Below, in pieces: positions 61,439-64,000 of a stretch of DNA of 64,000 bases; position 1 is the first letter of the stretch, and each line of letters begins with the position of its first letter. The stretch spans positions 20,649 to 84,648 of the forward strand of contig NZ_JAKSXX010000053.1 of the NCBI RefSeq assembly GCF_022829385.1, given 5' to 3'. A model generated the notes under the pieces. It was not told the DNA's origin. It ran no database searches and was given only the letters and a program-made list of their open reading frames with translations. Made by a program: the position numbers and the translations under genes. The stretch is from Methylobacterium sp. J-070. Its GTDB lineage: Bacteria; Pseudomonadota; Alphaproteobacteria; Rhizobiales; Beijerinckiaceae.

Positions 61439-62176
61439 TCACTCGGCCGGTGCCCGGGGCGGGGCAATGCCCGTGACGAGAGCCGAAGGCTCCTCGCTGA
61501 GCCAGCGGTAGAGGATGCCGCCGAGCGCCCCGCCGAGGATGGGCGCGCCCCAGAACAGCCAGAGCTGCGCGATGGCCCAGCCCCCTACGAACACGGCGGG
61601 GCCGGTGCTGCGCGCCGGGTTCACCGAAAGGTTCGTGACCGGGATGCCGACGAGATGGACGAGCGTCAGGCAGAGCCCGATGGCCAGGGGCGCGAAGCCG
61701 ACCGGCGCCTTGCCGTGGGTGGCGCCCATGATGACGAACAGGAACATCATGGTCAGCACGACCTCGGCCAGGAGGCAGGAGACCAGCCCATAGTGGCCGG
61801 GCGAGTGCTCGCCGTAGCCGTTGGCCGCGAACCCCTTGGCGAGGTCGAACCCCGGCGCGCCGCTCGCGATGGCGTAGAGGACGGCCGCGGCGACGAGGCC
61901 GCCCACGACTTGCGAGACCACGTAGGGGGCGATGTCCCGCGTCGGGAAACGCCCGCCTGCGGCAAGGCCGCAGGTCACCGCCGGGTTGAGGTGGCAGCCC
62001 GAGATGTGGCCGATGGCGTAGGCCATGGTGACGACGGTCAGGCCGAAGGCGAGCGAGACGCCGACGAGGCCGATGCCGACCTCCGGGAAGGCCGCCGAGA
62101 TGACGGCACTGCCGCAGCCGGCGAAGGTGAGCCAGAAGGTGCCGATGGCCTCTGCGGCGCACTTGCGGATGTCCAT
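61439..62176 (-). CDS. aqpZ: Aquaporin Z
   Basis: 245 residues with six membrane segments and two NPA half-helices: first in [17 protein letters not shown] (Asn64) and second in [17 protein letters not shown]. The residues around the pore (the His in the ISGCHL segment and the Arg after the second NPA) fit the water-selective AqpZ type. The N-terminus [22 protein letters not shown] is typical. 5 bp upstream of the maturase and 15 bp after the Gly/Arg-rich gene, clearly within the envelope cluster. Confidence 0.93.
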   Translation of the reverse strand: MDIRKCAAEAIGTFWLTFAGCGSAVISAAFPEVGIGLVGVSLAFGLTVVTMAYAIGHISGCHLNPAVTCGLAAGGRFPTRDIAPYVVSQVVGGLVAAAVLYAIASGAPGFDLAKGFAANGYGEHSPGHYGLVSCLLAEVVLTMMFLFVIMGATHGKAPVGFAPLAIGLCLTLVHLVGIPVTNLSVNPARSTGPAVFVGGWAIAQLWLFWGAPILGGALGGILYRWLSEEPSALVTGIAPPRAPAE

Positions 62177-62191
62177 GGAGGTCTCCTGTGC

Positions 62192-62704
62192 CTAGGCCGG
62201 GCAGCGGTCCCAGAAGCCCTGCGTCCGGGACGCGTCGGTGTAGAACCAGCAGTAGCCGGGCGCCGGCGGGGCACCCGCCCAGGCCGCCGCGGTGGCCGCG
62301 CCGACGAAGCCCAGGGCCGCGCCTGTCGCGACGGCTCCTCCGGGACGCCACCAAGCTCCGGAGGGCCGGTAGACGCCTCCGACCACGACGTTCCGGCGCA
62401 CGACGCCACCGCGCCGAGCGTATCCGCCGGCTAGGCCGCGGCGGCGCACCCCACCGCCGGCGAAGCCCGGGCGACCGACGCGCCCGTAGCCACCCATCCG
62501 CCGGCCGGCGAAACCGCCGCGGAAACCTCCGCCTCGCAAGCCTTCCCGGAATGCGTGGCGCCGCGCGACGCGCTCGACGGTGTTTTGTGGGAGGGAACCG
62601 ATGACGGTCCCTGAGGCAAGGGGAACGGCATGGACCGGCTCTGATGCGGCGGGAACGAGAAGTGCCACGACCGCAAGGCAAAGTGCCGTGTGATGGAGCC
62701 GCAT
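62192..62704 (-). CDS. Secreted Gly/Arg-rich protein with conserved C-terminal motif
   Basis: 170 residues: signal peptide MRLHHTALCLAVVALLVPAASEPVHA, then a low-complexity Gly/Arg tract (GGGFRGGFAGRRMGGYGRVG), a hydrophobic Ala-rich segment and a C-terminal YCWFYTDASRTQGFWDRCP. This tail is found in many alphaproteobacterial exported proteins of unknown function. ATG 62704 starts the signal peptide. The first gene after the intergenic region, so probably the operon leader. Confidence 0.75.
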   Translation of the reverse strand: MRLHHTALCLAVVALLVPAASEPVHAVPLASGTVIGSLPQNTVERVARRHAFREGLRGGGFRGGFAGRRMGGYGRVGRPGFAGGGVRRRGLAGGYARRGGVVRRNVVVGGVYRPSGAWWRPGGAVATGAALGFVGAATAAAWAGAPPAPGYCWFYTDASRTQGFWDRCPA

Positions 62705-63066
62705 CGACACTTCCCGCCGGGGTGGACGACCGAAGAATTCAGTCGCGTCCGCGACGGAAACCACGGGTCTAACTTAAGGCGACTTTAGGCGGCGACTTGC
62801 CCCTGAGCTATCGGGCAAAACCCTGAACCAGTCATGTGAAGTCCCTGAGTGCTGCCAGGGAAATTCCCTTAGTGGTCGAAATCCGACGTGCGGTCCTCGG
62901 CTCCGCACGGACGGGCAGCGGTCATTCGCCCACAAGCCAGCTCACGTCCGTTCCGAGCGCTATCACGGTCGTTCGACGGCACGCGCTCAGTATACGCAAC
63001 CGGGTGATACTCGGTCGTGTTGGCTACGCGTAACTGCGGTCCTCGATGATCGCCGGTCACGTCCTC
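62705..63066. other. Intergenic region upstream of the envelope cluster
   Basis: 362 bp after the mechanosensitive channel stop. No gene seen. It presumably holds the promoter of the sulfatase cluster, but no clear -35/-10 pair stands out. The short motif GGCGACTT is repeated near 62775-62800. Confidence 0.5.
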
Positions 63067-64000
63067 TCAAGCGACCGCCTCCGCCCGCACGCCTAACCGC
63101 TCGCAGAGCCGCAGAAGGTCGAGCGTCAGCCTATTGGTGATCTCGGTCTCGTCACCGCCCATTCGTGTGTCGAGCCCGTACTTCACGGAAAGCTCGATCC
63201 CGGTCTTATTCAACCCCGAGACCGAAACCACTGTCCGGTCCGGCGCCGCCTGCGGCACCTCGTCGACGATGTCTCGCGCGCCGGACATCAGCGATTCGAT
63301 CTGGTCGGCTGTCGTGGAGTAGGGCAGCGGCAACGTCGCCTGGAACAGGTGAACGCGGCGTGAGCCGAGATTGTTGACCATCGCGTCGGCCAGCTTGCCG
63401 TTCGGCATGATGATGACGCTGTCCTCGCCAGTGCGGACCCGCGTCGAGCGTACGCCGACATGCTCGACCGTGCCGGTTATGCCGCCAGCCGAGATGGTGT
63501 CTCCGCGCCGGAACGGCCGGTCGATGGCCAGCACCCCGGCGCCGAAGACGTTCGACAAGGTCTCGCGCGAGGCGAAGGCCACGGCGAGACCGCCGATGGA
63601 CAGACTTGCGATGATGCCCTCGTAGGGCAGCGACAGCTCGATGGCGATGAGCACGAAGCCGATGGCGATGAGGACGAGCTTCAGGAAGCCGAAGGCGAGC
63701 GACACCAGGATGTTGTCGACGGTGACGACCTTGCCGTCATGATGGCTGAAGAAGCGGTCCGCGAGCGCATCGAGCAGCATCCATCCAAGCCAAACAATGG
63801 ACACGACCAACGCGGTCCCGGTCGCGCCGACGGAGAAGCGCTTGGCGTACTCGGGCAGGCCTATCGCCGGGATCATGAGCTTGTAGAGGGAGAAGCCCAG
63901 CGTGCCCCAGAGCGGCCACTGCAACGTTTGGCGGAACCGCTCGGGGTCAGCTCCGCCGAGAACGGGGCAGAGGACGCCTAGCATCAGGCGGCCCAGCAGG
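63067..64000 (-). CDS. MscS-type mechanosensitive channel (N-terminus beyond window edge)
   Basis: At least 305 residues visible; the reading frame is open past the right edge. Shows two membrane segments (ALVVSIVWLGWMLLDALADRF; ILVSLAFGFLKLVLIAIGFVLIAIEL), then the pore helix and its pattern LSIGGLAVAFASRETLSNVFGAGVLAIDRPFRRGDTI, the MscS beta domain (GGITGTVEHVGVRSTRVRT) and IIMPNGKLADAMVNN. Opens under membrane tension to release osmolytes. It is 362 bp upstream of the aqpZ/sulfatase cluster on the same strand. Confidence 0.9.
   Translation of the reverse strand, partial: LLGRLMLGVLCPVLGGADPERFRQTLQWPLWGTLGFSLYKLMIPAIGLPEYAKRFSVGATGTALVVSIVWLGWMLLDALADRFFSHHDGKVVTVDNILVSLAFGFLKLVLIAIGFVLIAIELSLPYEGIIASLSIGGLAVAFASRETLSNVFGAGVLAIDRPFRRGDTISAGGITGTVEHVGVRSTRVRTGEDSVIIMPNGKLADAMVNNLGSRRVHLFQATLPLPYSTTADQIESLMSGARDIVDEVPQAAPDRTVVSVSGLNKTGIELSVKYGLDTRMGGDETEITNRLTLDLLRLCERLGVRAEAVA

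Overview
The window reads as a chromosomal segment of a GC-rich alphaproteobacterium, most probably Methylobacterium or Methylorubrum. The genus is inferred from gene content: ChpT beside a chemotaxis operon, a DUF1134/EipA-type protein, an LptM-LysA pair and a GlnE of about 1000 residues. No mobile-element gene, CRISPR array, rRNA or replication origin was seen.

1-15959, core-like part. The minus strand carries chpT followed by the chemotaxis operon cheA-cheW-cheY-cheB-cheR; cheR runs off the left edge, and CheA is a hybrid with its own C-terminal receiver. Rightward come glnE and cysQ (4-bp overlap), a convergent YHS-domain protein, an EipA-like DUF1134 protein, a membrane-anchored coiled-coil protein, a small Cys-rich secreted protein, an LptM-like lipoprotein, lysA, a family-2 glycosyltransferase and tRNA-Ser(GCU).

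15960-52900, accessory-looking part. From the tRNA onward the content changes to stress, detoxification and efflux genes with many small regulators and several decayed genes: a metallophosphoesterase tail, a second carbonic anhydrase tail, a frameshifted transglutaminase, a LysR tail, and an HAD/HlyD fusion scar. Modules are: msrA; two MerA-like disulfide reductases with a DUF4126 membrane protein; carbonic anhydrase; a MarR/MarR/MFS/nitrilase/alpha-beta-hydrolase group sharing a near-palindromic operator; LysR-SDR-DUF427-SDR; LysR-SDR-SnoaL; an EmrAB-type pump with a TetR regulator; a TetR-FabF-thioesterase-thiolase-SMP30 group with a repeated operator; an RND pump and adaptor; and DUF302-PanE-MarR, again with a repeated operator.

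52966-64000, envelope cluster. At least nine consecutive minus-strand genes are tightly packed and nearly all exported or membrane-bound: MscS-type channel, Gly/Arg-rich secreted protein, aquaporin, formylglycine-generating enzyme, Tat-exported sulfatase, secreted HAD phosphatase, two DUF1254/DUF1214 proteins, a small PRC-barrel-like protein, a DUF4344 HExxH protein and DUF3302. A sulfatase, its maturase, water and osmolyte channels and periplasmic proteins of unknown function in one block is the best candidate here for an undescribed functional unit.

Starts were chosen by homology, Shine-Dalgarno sequence and 4-bp overlaps. All family assignments come from reading motifs; no database search was run.
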